NCBI RefSeq assembly: GCF_014397255.1
Contig: NZ_CP060724.1
Location: 372,001 to 436,000, forward strand
DNA length: 64,000 nucleotides
Reading direction: 5' to 3'
Source: Weissella diestrammenae
Lineage (GTDB): Bacteria; Bacillota; Bacilli; Lactobacillales; Lactobacillaceae
The position numbers and the translations under genes were made by a program. Under the pieces are notes generated by a model. It did not search any database, was not told the origin of the DNA, and saw only the letters and a program-made list of their open reading frames with translations. Of this stretch, positions 17,482 to 25,365 are shown piece by piece; positions within the stretch are counted from its first letter, which is position 1; every line of letters starts with the position of its first letter.

Positions 17482-18873
17482 TTATTGCCGCATATTAACA
17501 TACATATCACGGATGATTTGACGTTTCTGCCAAATCAACACCAAAACAATTGCGAGGTAACTTAAAAATCCAATCACGACATTAGACATTGAGGCGCAAA
17601 TGATAAATAGAACAACAACTATTATTTCTGGTAATGTCTGACTAACAAGCGAAAACTTCATTTTCGTATGCAGATAGTAGTCCCCAAGGATACTTTTGGT
17701 TGCCATCACCACAATAATTGACGCAATCGCCAACATGAGATTGTGATACCCATAAACACTAATTACACCCAGCCCAAAACTGATAGCAAATGACACTAAA
17801 TTAATTTTTACGAGTGCAATTTCCAGCCCTAGAATTTTCATAAATGTTGTATTCAGAATTTCAAATTTTGCCTGAAAAAAAACGGCCGGGAAAATAATCG
17901 CCATATACTGAATGGATGACGTATATTTTGGAATCAAATGATCAATCATAACCCTTAACGGAAAAAAGGCCAACAAACCGCTCAATAGAATTAATTTAAT
18001 TCCCAATTGCAATACCTTAAATCCATTGAGTATTATTTGATGATTCTGGCGATTTAAACTAGGGAAAACAAGCAACGCCAATGACGATATGAACAACATC
18101 ATAATATTTGAAAAGCTTAAAGGTAATGATATTCGGGCAAATGTTGCTGTATCCCACGCTTGTTGAATGAAGAAACGGATAATGCCTATAATGATAATTG
18201 TCGATAAACTAGCGAATAAAATTTTACTACCGCGCCTGAGATGATGCTTAATTGTCTGCCACGGCACTACTACTTGTGGCTTTGAAAATAAGACGTCGCG
18301 CGTCTTAAACAATAAGCTCATCAAGCTGACCAAAATTGCCATCAAATTAGCAATGATTACTGTTTGATACGTGATTTGTTGTACTGCTAGCAATAACAGC
18401 ACCAACCCTAAATTCACGGTGGTACCAAACACATTAATTAATGAAAAGGCAGCAATACGACTAGTCGCCAATAAAATATTATTGGCATAGTTACGTAGAT
18501 TAGTGAGCAACGTCGCAATGCCTAATGCAACGACAATAAAGGCCATATCGGATTTGAAAAATAATTCTCCGATAAGGATCATCAAAACCGCTACAAAAAT
18601 GGTCCAACCACTAAATACTTTGAATTGACTAGCAATACTACGCCGATCAAGCTGTCGATAAGTTAGCCCACCATAATTGACATACATGCCTTCGCTCCAC
18701 CCAAACTGCATTAAGGTGATATAAGACATATAAAACATGTAGATTTGATACAAACCATAATTTTTAACCGAAATCAAATTCGGAATAATTAATAGAATGA
18801 CGAATTGTAAAAGTGCATAAATAAAATTGGGCAATGTCCCGTAAATGAAATTTCGAAAAAATTGCCCTTTCAT
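17482..18873 (-). CDS. Polysaccharide flippase (Wzx / MOP superfamily)
   Basis: Integral membrane protein of 463 aa with about 12-14 hydrophobic segments, typical of Wzx-type flippases that move undecaprenyl-linked oligosaccharides across the membrane. Seen: the N-terminal FRNFIYGTLPNFIYALLQF entry, conserved basic loop residues, and no soluble domain. It starts 4 nt after the preceding glycosyltransferase stop, with AGGAGAATAAAAAT before the ATG, so it belongs to the same operon and would export the glycan built by the upstream enzymes. No polymerase (Wzy) or chain-length regulator is present in the cluster, which fits a short oligosaccharide or a wall-linked unit rather than a long capsule. 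Confidence 0.85.
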   Translation of the reverse strand: MKGQFFRNFIYGTLPNFIYALLQFVILLIIPNLISVKNYGLYQIYMFYMSYITLMQFGWSEGMYVNYGGLTYRQLDRRSIASQFKVFSGWTIFVAVLMILIGELFFKSDMAFIVVALGIATLLTNLRNYANNILLATSRIAAFSLINVFGTTVNLGLVLLLLAVQQITYQTVIIANLMAILVSLMSLLFKTRDVLFSKPQVVVPWQTIKHHLRRGSKILFASLSTIIIIGIIRFFIQQAWDTATFARISLPLSFSNIMMLFISSLALLVFPSLNRQNHQIILNGFKVLQLGIKLILLSGLLAFFPLRVMIDHLIPKYTSSIQYMAIIFPAVFFQAKFEILNTTFMKILGLEIALVKINLVSFAISFGLGVISVYGYHNLMLAIASIIVVMATKSILGDYYLHTKMKFSLVSQTLPEIIVVVLFIICASMSNVVIGFLSYLAIVLVLIWQKRQIIRDMYVNMRQ

Positions 18874-18877
18874 ATTT

Positions 18878-19903
18878 TTATTCTCCTGGTTTTTTTGAAT
18901 TTGAAGTTCTGTATGTCATGAGTACCCACGCTGCGAGACCAATGTGATACCGCAACCAGTATTTCAGAGATACATCACGATGAATTAGCACTGGTATCAC
19001 AGCATTAATAATTTCTTGCCGATATAGCTGCCGATAGGCTTGAAAACTTGAATGTTTGGTTAATTTCATATACTTTAAGAGCTGAATTTTTTCGATCACT
19101 AATCTCGCTTTGGCGGTTCTTAAAGCCACTGGATCCATCAGTGTTAACAAGTCAATCATCCGATGCCACAAAAGGAACCCTTGCCGTCTTCTTTTAGCAT
19201 CAAAGATCAGAAGCTCTTTCTGGCAATGGGTTGCAGATTGCACATGTCGATAATAATCAACTAAGTAGTTGGCTTCGAAATACACAGTTTCAATATGTGT
19301 TAAATAGGTCATCACAAATAGTAAATCTTCGCCTAAAAACATCTCTTGGTCAAAGGTCACATTAAAATCGTCAATCACGTCTCGCCTAAAACATTTAGTC
19401 GTTACACCAAATAACAAAGGTTGTTTCATTATGAAACGCACCATATCGTTTCGACTATACTGACCAGATTTTTTCAAACCACTTTTCTCAATCAGTCGAT
19501 TACTCAAAAAATCAAGCTGAACAATCCCACTTATCACCATTTGCACATTTTCAGACATGTCAGCCAACATTTTTTCAATCAAATTATCGGCTACTGCATC
19601 ATCTGGATCAGCGAAAATAATCAAATCGCCACAAGCATGTGCTAGGCCTTTATTTCGTGCATGACTAACCCCTTGCTCCTCACAAGTAATAACCTGCATA
19701 TTTGAAAATGAATTGGCAAACTCATCAACAATTACCATTGAATCATCAGTTGAGTGATTATCAATAATTAGTAATTCAAAATTAGGCATTGTTTGTCTTG
19801 CAAAGCTTTCCAATGCAATCCGACATTTTTCACCTTGATTATATATCGGCATGATGACACTAACTGTTTGTTTGTTTGTTGCGCATGATAATTCACTTTC
19901 CAT
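18878..19903 (-). CDS. Glycosyltransferase family 2
   Basis: Transfers a sugar from a nucleotide donor to the growing lipid-linked glycan on the cytoplasmic face. The 341-aa product has the GT-A start VSVIMPIYNQGEKCRIALES, the LLIIDNHSTDDS motif, the HARNKGL motif and the metal-binding DPDD (DXD-like), followed by an alpha-helical basic C-terminal half (about 220-335). GAGGGTG precedes the ATG. It sits between the GT32-like enzyme and the flippase in the operon. Donor and acceptor cannot be assigned from sequence. Confidence 0.88.
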   Translation of the reverse strand: MESELSCATNKQTVSVIMPIYNQGEKCRIALESFARQTMPNFELLIIDNHSTDDSMVIVDEFANSFSNMQVITCEEQGVSHARNKGLAHACGDLIIFADPDDAVADNLIEKMLADMSENVQMVISGIVQLDFLSNRLIEKSGLKKSGQYSRNDMVRFIMKQPLLFGVTTKCFRRDVIDDFNVTFDQEMFLGEDLLFVMTYLTHIETVYFEANYLVDYYRHVQSATHCQKELLIFDAKRRRQGFLLWHRMIDLLTLMDPVALRTAKARLVIEKIQLLKYMKLTKHSSFQAYRQLYRQEIINAVIPVLIHRDVSLKYWLRYHIGLAAWVLMTYRTSNSKKPGE

Positions 19904-19925
19904 ATTGGCACCCTCAAATATATCC

Positions 19926-20618
19926 CTATTTATTACGCCACCATTCCAAATAAGTGCGTTTAATCAATGACAGATTCTTCCTTAATCGGTGTATCAATGA
20001 TTGTTTAACCCATGAACCTTCTAAATGATGAATAGCAAATGTATTATCAACCACCTGCTCACTGCCAAGAAAACGATTTGAAACGATATAAGTCGACGGT
20101 AAAATGGTAATCCCTTGAACGACTTGGTATACATTTCGTTTAGACATACCTTTTGCTAAAAGCATTTTAGACCCTAATTTTGGTAAATGCACAAAACTTG
20201 CACCGTTATCATATTCTTTAAGCATCGACCGCAAAAGCTCATCAATAAAAATATGTTCCTTTTCTGCAGCAAAAAATTGAGGCGTATTTATAACGCCCGC
20301 ACTTTCCAAAGTTAAAAGCACCTGACTGTCACCTAAAAGGTCAGGGAGTGGTTTAATCATTTCAACATCAATATCCATACCAATACCACCATGCTGGTAA
20401 ACCATATATAACTTAGCAATATCAGCTGCGAAAGCAAACTTACCTTCTAATATCAGCGCCTTAACAATTGGACATTTATTAAACAAAAAATTCCTGTCAT
20501 TAATTTCAACAATGTTAAAATCTGGAGCAAATTTTTTCCAAGTCGCCAGATAATGCAAAAGGTGCGCCGATTTTTCACTTTGTCCAAACCAAACATAATA
20601 AATTGTTTTTGGTATCAT
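19926..20618 (-). CDS. Glycosyltransferase with DXD sugar-binding region (GT32-like)
   Basis: A 230-aa protein with the start IPKTIYYVWFGQ, the FAFAADIAKLYMVYQHGGIG block and the metal-binding MDIDVE motif, the signature of the Gly_transf_sug (GT32, OCH1/capsular) group. A His-rich end of the catalytic part (AIHHLEGSW) matches the conserved distal histidine of the family. It probably adds a hexose to the lipid-linked glycan. Ribosome site GAAGGTCGGG. A 26-codon frame overlaps its ATG, but there is no sign that it is translated. Confidence 0.85.
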   Translation of the reverse strand: MIPKTIYYVWFGQSEKSAHLLHYLATWKKFAPDFNIVEINDRNFLFNKCPIVKALILEGKFAFAADIAKLYMVYQHGGIGMDIDVEMIKPLPDLLGDSQVLLTLESAGVINTPQFFAAEKEHIFIDELLRSMLKEYDNGASFVHLPKLGSKMLLAKGMSKRNVYQVVQGITILPSTYIVSNRFLGSEQVVDNTFAIHHLEGSWVKQSLIHRLRKNLSLIKRTYLEWWRNK

Positions 20619-20705
20619 GGCTTTTCCCGACCTTCTCTAATTCTGTCTAGCATTAACGACAACAATTCACCATAGTGATTAGTGACTGCCGTCATATAGT
20701 TAAAT

Positions 20706-21566
20706 CTAGCATTTTGTTCGTAATAATAATTGATATACTTTTTTCAATAACCACACAGGCATCATTGTTTTAACCAAATAAATGCCTTGCCTTCTTCGGT
20801 ATTGTCTACGTGTCATCAAAGTATGTGTCAACATATATCGCGATAAATAGGTACTACTTTGAAATAATTGCCAACCTTGTCGCCGACGCAAACTATCTTG
20901 AGTCATTCGCATTTTGACTAGCACCTCGTCCACATTACCAAATACGTGTCCTTGCTCAAAGAGCCGTACCCACAAAAAATAATCCTCATGGTGATATAAA
21001 TCCTGATAGCCACCAACTGCTTCAATCACACTTTTTTTGAAAACAACAGCTGGATGATTGATTGGATTTCGATACACCATCATTTGCCGAATTTCTGTAT
21101 TTGTTACCGGCATCTTTTTTACCAATCCTGTCGATTGACCAAAACAATCAATTTCTTCAATATTGGCAGATAGTATCTCAGTTGCCGGATACGCGACCAG
21201 ATAAGCTAATTGTTTTTCCACGCGCTCTGGAAGCGATATATCGTCGGCATCCATTCGCACAATAAGCTCATTTGTAGCATGTTGTAAGCCATAATTTAGC
21301 GCCGATCCTAGCCCCACGTTATTTTCAAGTTTTAACAATTTGATTCTGCCTTGATGTTGATCTAAAACAGCTTGTACAGTCTCTAGAATTGGTCCATCAA
21401 CAACGATTATAAATTCATCAAACGGTACCGTCTGTGCGAACATACTCGCAATCGCTCGATCGAGAAATTCAGCTTGATCGTTTTGATAGACACTCATCAA
21501 AATCGAATATTTAGGCCAATTAGTCGCTTGCTTTTTTTTATCAGTCGAGGGGTTTTTGTCAGTCAT
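20706..21566 (-). CDS. Glycosyltransferase family 2 (GT-A)
   Basis: A 286-aa enzyme with YSILMSVYQNDQAEFLDRAI, the nucleotide-binding FIIVVDGP, NNVGLGSALNYGL, the DADD metal site, and a C-terminal ED-type HHEDYFLWVRL motif, all intact. It resembles the WcaA/EpsE-type GT2 enzymes that extend the repeat unit after the priming sugar. It lies 20 bp after the priming transferase and is the second gene of the cluster. The sugar specificity is not readable. Confidence 0.88.
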   Translation of the reverse strand: MTDKNPSTDKKKQATNWPKYSILMSVYQNDQAEFLDRAIASMFAQTVPFDEFIIVVDGPILETVQAVLDQHQGRIKLLKLENNVGLGSALNYGLQHATNELIVRMDADDISLPERVEKQLAYLVAYPATEILSANIEEIDCFGQSTGLVKKMPVTNTEIRQMMVYRNPINHPAVVFKKSVIEAVGGYQDLYHHEDYFLWVRLFEQGHVFGNVDEVLVKMRMTQDSLRRRQGWQLFQSSTYLSRYMLTHTLMTRRQYRRRQGIYLVKTMMPVWLLKKVYQLLLRTKC

Positions 21567-21586
21567 TTATCAACTCACTCTCCTAT

Positions 21587-22282
21587 TTACGATTTATCTG
21601 CCTTGATTTTAATATCGGTACGACCAACACTTTGATTACCATGCATCCCCAAAACTTTATAAATCGTAATGAAAAAAATCTTTAAATCAAGATAAAAACT
21701 CAAATGATGGACATACCAAATATTCAATTCAAAGCGATCAGCCCATTGTACTTCTTTACGTCCGTGAACTTGCGCCCAACCAGTCATACCGGGTCGCACG
21801 CTAAGAACTTGTAACTGGTCCTCTGTATACTCTTCAATTGGAAATGGCATGTATGTCAATATGGGCCGAGGCCCAATCAAACTCATATCGCCTTTTAACA
21901 CATTAAAAAATTGTGGTAATTCATCCAAGCTAAACAACCGAATCCACTTGCCAATTGGCGTTAACCTTGGATCTTTATTATCGGAATAGACCCCTTGTAC
22001 TTCAGAATTAAGATACATCGAGCGAAATTTATACATTTTAAAAACGTCACCGCCTTTGGCTAAGCGTTCCTGTTGAAAAATAATTGGTCCACGACTTGTT
22101 AACTTAACTAACGCAGCAACGATTAAAAAAACTGGCGATATAAAAACAATCGCTACAGCTGAAAAACTGACATCAATTAGTCTTTTAAAATATCTACGAT
22201 ACATCCCTTTACCCGCCACTTTTAGATTCAAAAACTTTGCATTTACTCTTCTTCTCACGACTGCTTCACCCATGATTCTCAT
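21587..22282 (-). CDS. Undecaprenyl-phosphate sugar phosphotransferase (priming enzyme)
   Basis: Starts lipid-linked glycan synthesis by moving a sugar-1-phosphate onto undecaprenyl phosphate at the membrane. The 231-aa product is the short form: one N-terminal hydrophobic segment (YRRYFKRLIDVSFSAVAIVFI), then the catalytic domain with FQQERLAKGGDVFKMYKFRS, LDELPQFFNVLKGDMSLIGP, and RPGMTGWAQVHGR. The start is uncertain: the frame opens at 22282 without a clear ribosome site, and an ATG at 22204 would place the membrane segment at the N-terminus as in most homologues. First gene of the glycan operon. Confidence 0.9.
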   Translation of the reverse strand: MRIMGEAVVRRRVNAKFLNLKVAGKGMYRRYFKRLIDVSFSAVAIVFISPVFLIVAALVKLTSRGPIIFQQERLAKGGDVFKMYKFRSMYLNSEVQGVYSDNKDPRLTPIGKWIRLFSLDELPQFFNVLKGDMSLIGPRPILTYMPFPIEEYTEDQLQVLSVRPGMTGWAQVHGRKEVQWADRFELNIWYVHHLSFYLDLKIFFITIYKVLGMHGNQSVGRTDIKIKADKS

Positions 22283-22310
22283 TTCATCATATTTATATGT
22301 CTAAAATATG

Positions 22311-22340
22311 AAAAAACAGTCACTAAACCATGATGACTGT
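22311..22340 (-). terminator. Terminator-type hairpin just upstream of the glycan operon
   Basis: Minus-strand arms ACAGTCA / TGACTGT with an 11-nt loop followed by TTTTTT, 29 nt before the first gene of the operon and downstream of a second, separate terminator for copB. Its position suggests leader attenuation of the glycan operon, or simple insulation. Confidence 0.6.
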
Positions 22341-22406
22341 AGCTGCACTTGCCTTTTCATCACCCCATCTCCTCGCTTCTTCAATCACAAATTCTAACTT
22401 GTCCAC

Positions 22407-22437
22407 AAAAAAAGGGATAGCCACAGCTATCCCTTTT
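22407..22437 (-). terminator. Intrinsic terminator of the copper ATPase gene
   Basis: Minus-strand stem AAAAGGGATAGC / GCTATCCCTTTT with a 4-nt loop and a T run, 21 nt after the copB stop codon. Confidence 0.9.
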
Positions 22438-22457
22438 ATCAATACATTTCAGCTAGT

Positions 22458-24725
22458 TTATAAACGAAGGCGCATCGCGTTAATCGCCACAATAATCGTT
22501 GAAAACGACATCACCACCGCCCCTACCATGGGACTAAGCGTTATACCAATTGGCGCCAATATTCCGGCTGCTAATGGTAACGCGATAACATTATAACCTG
22601 CTCCCCACCAGAGGTTCTGCACAATTTTTCGATTTGATTGCCGAGCTAATTTCAAAAGTGCAATCACATCAATTGGATTTGAGCGCATCAAAACGACATC
22701 GGCGACACTCACTGCGACATCGGTTCCAGAACCAATAGCGATTGATAGATCTGCTGCTGCCAACGAAGGGCCATCGTTCACACCGTCACCGACAAACATC
22801 ACACCACCGTGCTTTTGATATTCATGCAACATTTGTAGTTTATCAGCTGGTTTTAAATCAGCGGCAATCACGTCAATCCCTAATTGATGACCAACACTAT
22901 GTGCAACACTATCATTATCCCCCGTCGCCATAATGGTTACGATTTTCTGTGTATGCAAGTAATCAATTAATTGCAAGGCTTCTTTTTTAATTTGGTCACC
23001 TTGTGCAACCGCAGCAATAATTTGCGTATCATTTTGAACTAAATAACTCATTGTCAAACCATCAATTTTAACAATACCATCTAGTTGCAACTCGCTGACA
23101 GCTGCTCGACTCAACAATGCATACTTGACCCCATCGATAATTCCACTCACACCAGCCCCAGGAATGCCTGTAATATTCGTTGCCTGCGGGATAGTGGCTT
23201 CAAGTTGTTGCGCATATTTTAAAATACCTGACGCCAACGGATGTGAACTTCCCTGCTCCAAGGCAGCCATAATCGCAGTGACCTTTTGTTCTGACTTATC
23301 TGCAGTGGCAATTAATTTCTGGACTTTAAAGACACCCTCCGTTAAGGTTCCTGTCTTGTCTAAAATTGCATATTTAATTTTACCAACCTGTTCTAAAGCG
23401 GTTCGGTTTTGAATAAGTAAGCCATTTTTAGCACCAATCCCAGTTAAACGTGCAACAACCAATGGTACTGCCAATCCTAAAGCATGTGGACACGCAATAA
23501 TCAAAACTGTAATGACCATTGGTAATGCCACATTAATGCCGCGTAATGCTGTCCAGATGATAAGGGTCATCATGGCTACAATTAACGCCGCATAAAATAA
23601 CCAACCAGCAACCCGATCCGCTTTATTTTCAACCGCGGATTTTTGATTTTGTGCTTTGGTCACCATTTGTTTAACTTGTGACACAAAGCCCTCATCTGCA
23701 GCATGTGAGACGCTCATTGTAAACGCAGTCTGACCATTCAATGCGCCACCAACAACTGCATCACCAATTTGCTTTTGGACTAATTTTGTTTCACCAGTTA
23801 GAAGTGACTCATCAATCGCTGGCTGACCAACCGTCACTTGACCATCCAATGGAATCCGTTCATTTTCTTTGACGATAACCAAGTCATTTGTGTGCAATGT
23901 CTCAACTGGGACATCATGCACCATCGTCGCCATTTGCATATGTGCCACGTCTGGTATCAGTTGTGTTAAAGCGTCGACAGCTGACCCAGCTCGCATCACG
24001 GCGTTCATTTCGATCAAATGTCCAATCAACATAATGTCAATTAGGGTAGCCAGTTCCCACATGAAACTCATTGTCATCGTGTGGGGGTGTAAGGTACTTA
24101 ATACCGTACCATACAAGCTATAACCAAAAGCCACCGTAATGCCCATACTAATTAGGGTCATCATTGCCGGCTTTTTGGCTGATAATTCACCAACTGCACC
24201 TTGGTAAAAAGGCGCCCCACCATAAATCAAAATGATCGCCCCAATTAACATGACTAGCCATGATTGATAAGGCAATCCTTCAATCATAAATGGTAAATGA
24301 ACGCCCATCATCGGTGACATCAAAATAATCGGAATCGTCAAAATCAATGAAACGATAAGCTTCCGTTTCATATTCCCCATATGCATCATATGACCACCAT
24401 GCATCATTTGATCGTCGTGTCCGGCCCCCATATCATGCATGTGATGTCCCATCGACATATTTGAATGGTTCATTGCCATCTCCATATGGTCGTGATGTGC
24501 ACTCATCGTAGGTTCTGTCATCTTCATCGGCTGATCGTCATGCGACTCAGTCATTGATGCCATGTGATTTGCATGGTGCTCATCATGCGCCATAGTCATT
24601 GGCTGATCAGACTTATCAGTGGCTGACATCATCATCGAATCCGACATATTCATCTGTTGTTCATCAATTACTGGCTCATTATCATGTGCATGCTGCATTG
24701 TCGGTTGCTTACTTTTTTCTGCCAT
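22458..24725 (-). CDS. copB: Copper-exporting P1B-type ATPase, CopB type
   Basis: Exports copper or silver across the membrane with ATP. The 755-aa product starts with about 125 residues extremely rich in His, Met and Asp (repeated MxxxH and HHxH patterns), a copper-collecting tail typical of CopB, instead of CxxC domains. Then: eight hydrophobic segments, actuator TGE in ESLLTGETKL, the transmembrane metal site CPH (CPHALGLAVP), phosphorylation site DKTGTLTEG, HP locus (SSHPLASGI), and GDGVNDGPSLAAADL. All are intact. ATG at 24725 has GGGAG upstream; a longer frame to 24740 does not. No copY, copZ or CsoR gene and no TACANNTGTA operator is visible nearby, so regulation is unclear. Confidence 0.93.
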   Translation of the reverse strand: MAEKSKQPTMQHAHDNEPVIDEQQMNMSDSMMMSATDKSDQPMTMAHDEHHANHMASMTESHDDQPMKMTEPTMSAHHDHMEMAMNHSNMSMGHHMHDMGAGHDDQMMHGGHMMHMGNMKRKLIVSLILTIPIILMSPMMGVHLPFMIEGLPYQSWLVMLIGAIILIYGGAPFYQGAVGELSAKKPAMMTLISMGITVAFGYSLYGTVLSTLHPHTMTMSFMWELATLIDIMLIGHLIEMNAVMRAGSAVDALTQLIPDVAHMQMATMVHDVPVETLHTNDLVIVKENERIPLDGQVTVGQPAIDESLLTGETKLVQKQIGDAVVGGALNGQTAFTMSVSHAADEGFVSQVKQMVTKAQNQKSAVENKADRVAGWLFYAALIVAMMTLIIWTALRGINVALPMVITVLIIACPHALGLAVPLVVARLTGIGAKNGLLIQNRTALEQVGKIKYAILDKTGTLTEGVFKVQKLIATADKSEQKVTAIMAALEQGSSHPLASGILKYAQQLEATIPQATNITGIPGAGVSGIIDGVKYALLSRAAVSELQLDGIVKIDGLTMSYLVQNDTQIIAAVAQGDQIKKEALQLIDYLHTQKIVTIMATGDNDSVAHSVGHQLGIDVIAADLKPADKLQMLHEYQKHGGVMFVGDGVNDGPSLAAADLSIAIGSGTDVAVSVADVVLMRSNPIDVIALLKLARQSNRKIVQNLWWGAGYNVIALPLAAGILAPIGITLSPMVGAVVMSFSTIIVAINAMRLRL

Positions 24726-24819
24726 TTTACCCACTCCCATCTTGCTATCTACTTAATTTAATTGTACCATTCTCAAAATAAAGCGCTTAGTTCACAGATT
24801 GTGATTTAAAAAAAGGAAA

Positions 24820-24853
24820 AGGCACCGCTAGGAATATCCCTAGTTAAGTGCCT
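24820..24853. terminator. Hairpin upstream of copB, terminator-like
   Basis: AGGCAC / GTGCCT outer stem with CTAGG / CCTAG nested inside, followed on the minus strand by TTTTCCTTTTTTT. No intact gene ends here on the minus strand, so it may be the terminator of a gene lost from this region, or part of the copB leader. Confidence 0.45.
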
Positions 24854-24922
24854 ACAAAATTATTTTAATTATAATACAAATTAATTCTAACATGCTTGTC
24901 AAGCTATCTCGTAACATTGATT

Positions 24923-25072
24923 ATGTTTATTTCAGGGCATGATGATGTTAAACAAATACAATATCCACTTGGGCATGATGATGTACAAACCACCCTATCA
25001 ATCTATACGGCCGTCACACAGGAGATGAAAGATACCACCGCAGATATATTTACGAGCTTGATAAACTTCTAA
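24923..25072 (+). pseudogene. C-terminal fragment of a phage-type tyrosine integrase
   Basis: A 49-codon plus-strand frame contains LGHDDVQTTLSIYTAVTQ and ends KDTTADIFTSLINF. This is the C-terminal end of a phage integrase: the His of LGH and the catalytic Tyr of IYT are both present (TAV replaces the usual THV), and the ending resembles the KDETAEKFANYM tail of such proteins. Upstream residues GHDDVKQIQ are compatible with the preceding DVKxIQxxLGH helix. The rest of the integrase (N-terminal, core and catalytic Arg regions) is missing. It points toward the 3' end of tRNA-Leu 146 bp away, the usual position of an integrase at its attachment site. A relic of an excised or deleted element; no function expected. 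Confidence 0.75.
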
Positions 25073-25131
25073 AATTAACGGTCTCAAATACACATGTAAA
25101 TACACATCTAATATGTATCTGAGACTATTCG

Positions 25132-25217
25132 GTACGATTGAATCCATTTGGTACACACAAAGAAACCCCACCATATCAACATCGTTGCTGATATAGTAGG
25201 GCTTCAAAAATATATAA
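25132..25217. repeat. 86-bp dispersed block, copy 2 (tRNA-Leu 3' flank)
   Basis: Gap-free counterpart of 8202-8287 by eye. It contains a diverged form of the same terminator palindrome and ends at the tRNA-Leu discriminator base. Weaker similarity continues leftwards to about 25060, next to the integrase relic. Confidence 0.75.
25162..25205 (-). terminator. tRNA-Leu terminator, imperfect version of the tmRNA terminator
   Basis: Arms 25162-25180 and 25187-25205 pair with several mismatches and G-U pairs (GAAACCCCACCATATCAAC against GCTGATATAGTAGGGCTTC), the same layout and 6-nt loop as 8232-8275. Confidence 0.65.
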
Positions 25218-25301
25218 TGCGGTCGGCGGGGGTCGAACCCGCACGGTATTTCTACCACAGGATCCTTAGTCCTGCGCGTCTGCCAATTCCGCCACGACCG
25301 C
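25218..25301 (-). tRNA. tRNA-Leu (AAG)
   Basis: 84 nt with a long variable arm. Acceptor GCGGTCG/CGACCGC, discriminator A73, anticodon loop CTAAGGA giving AAG (reads CUU, and CUN after A34 modification). CCA is not encoded. Its 3' end is the junction with the dispersed repeat and the integrase relic. Confidence 0.94.
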
Positions 25302-25304
25302 TTA

Positions 25305-25361
25305 TTGTCTATGTGGTAAACCAACATAGACAATGATACCAAAACTGAACACATATTTCAA
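25305..25361 (-). promoter_or_regulatory. tRNA-Leu promoter with a hairpin leader
   Basis: TTGAAA (25356-25361), a 17-nt spacer and TATCAT (25333-25338) on the minus strand. Between it and the tRNA lies a perfect 10-bp inverted repeat, TTGTCTATGT / ACATAGACAA (25305-25333), which would fold in the pre-tRNA 5' leader. The promoter starts only 4 bp from the pflA stop codon. Confidence 0.65.
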
Positions 25362-25365
25362 TACT

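Noticed and set aside
20615-20695. 26-codon frame (minus) with an ATGA overlap with the GT32-like gene
   Set aside because: The overlap looks like coupling, but there is no ribosome site and no protein-like pattern.
22323-22406. 27-codon frame (minus, GTG start) crossing the glycan-operon hairpin
   Set aside because: Its composition looks protein-like, but it has no ribosome site and starts inside the copB terminator; at most a gene remnant.
24998-25354. 118-codon minus-strand frame across tRNA-Leu
   Set aside because: It runs through the tRNA, its terminator and promoter; not a gene.
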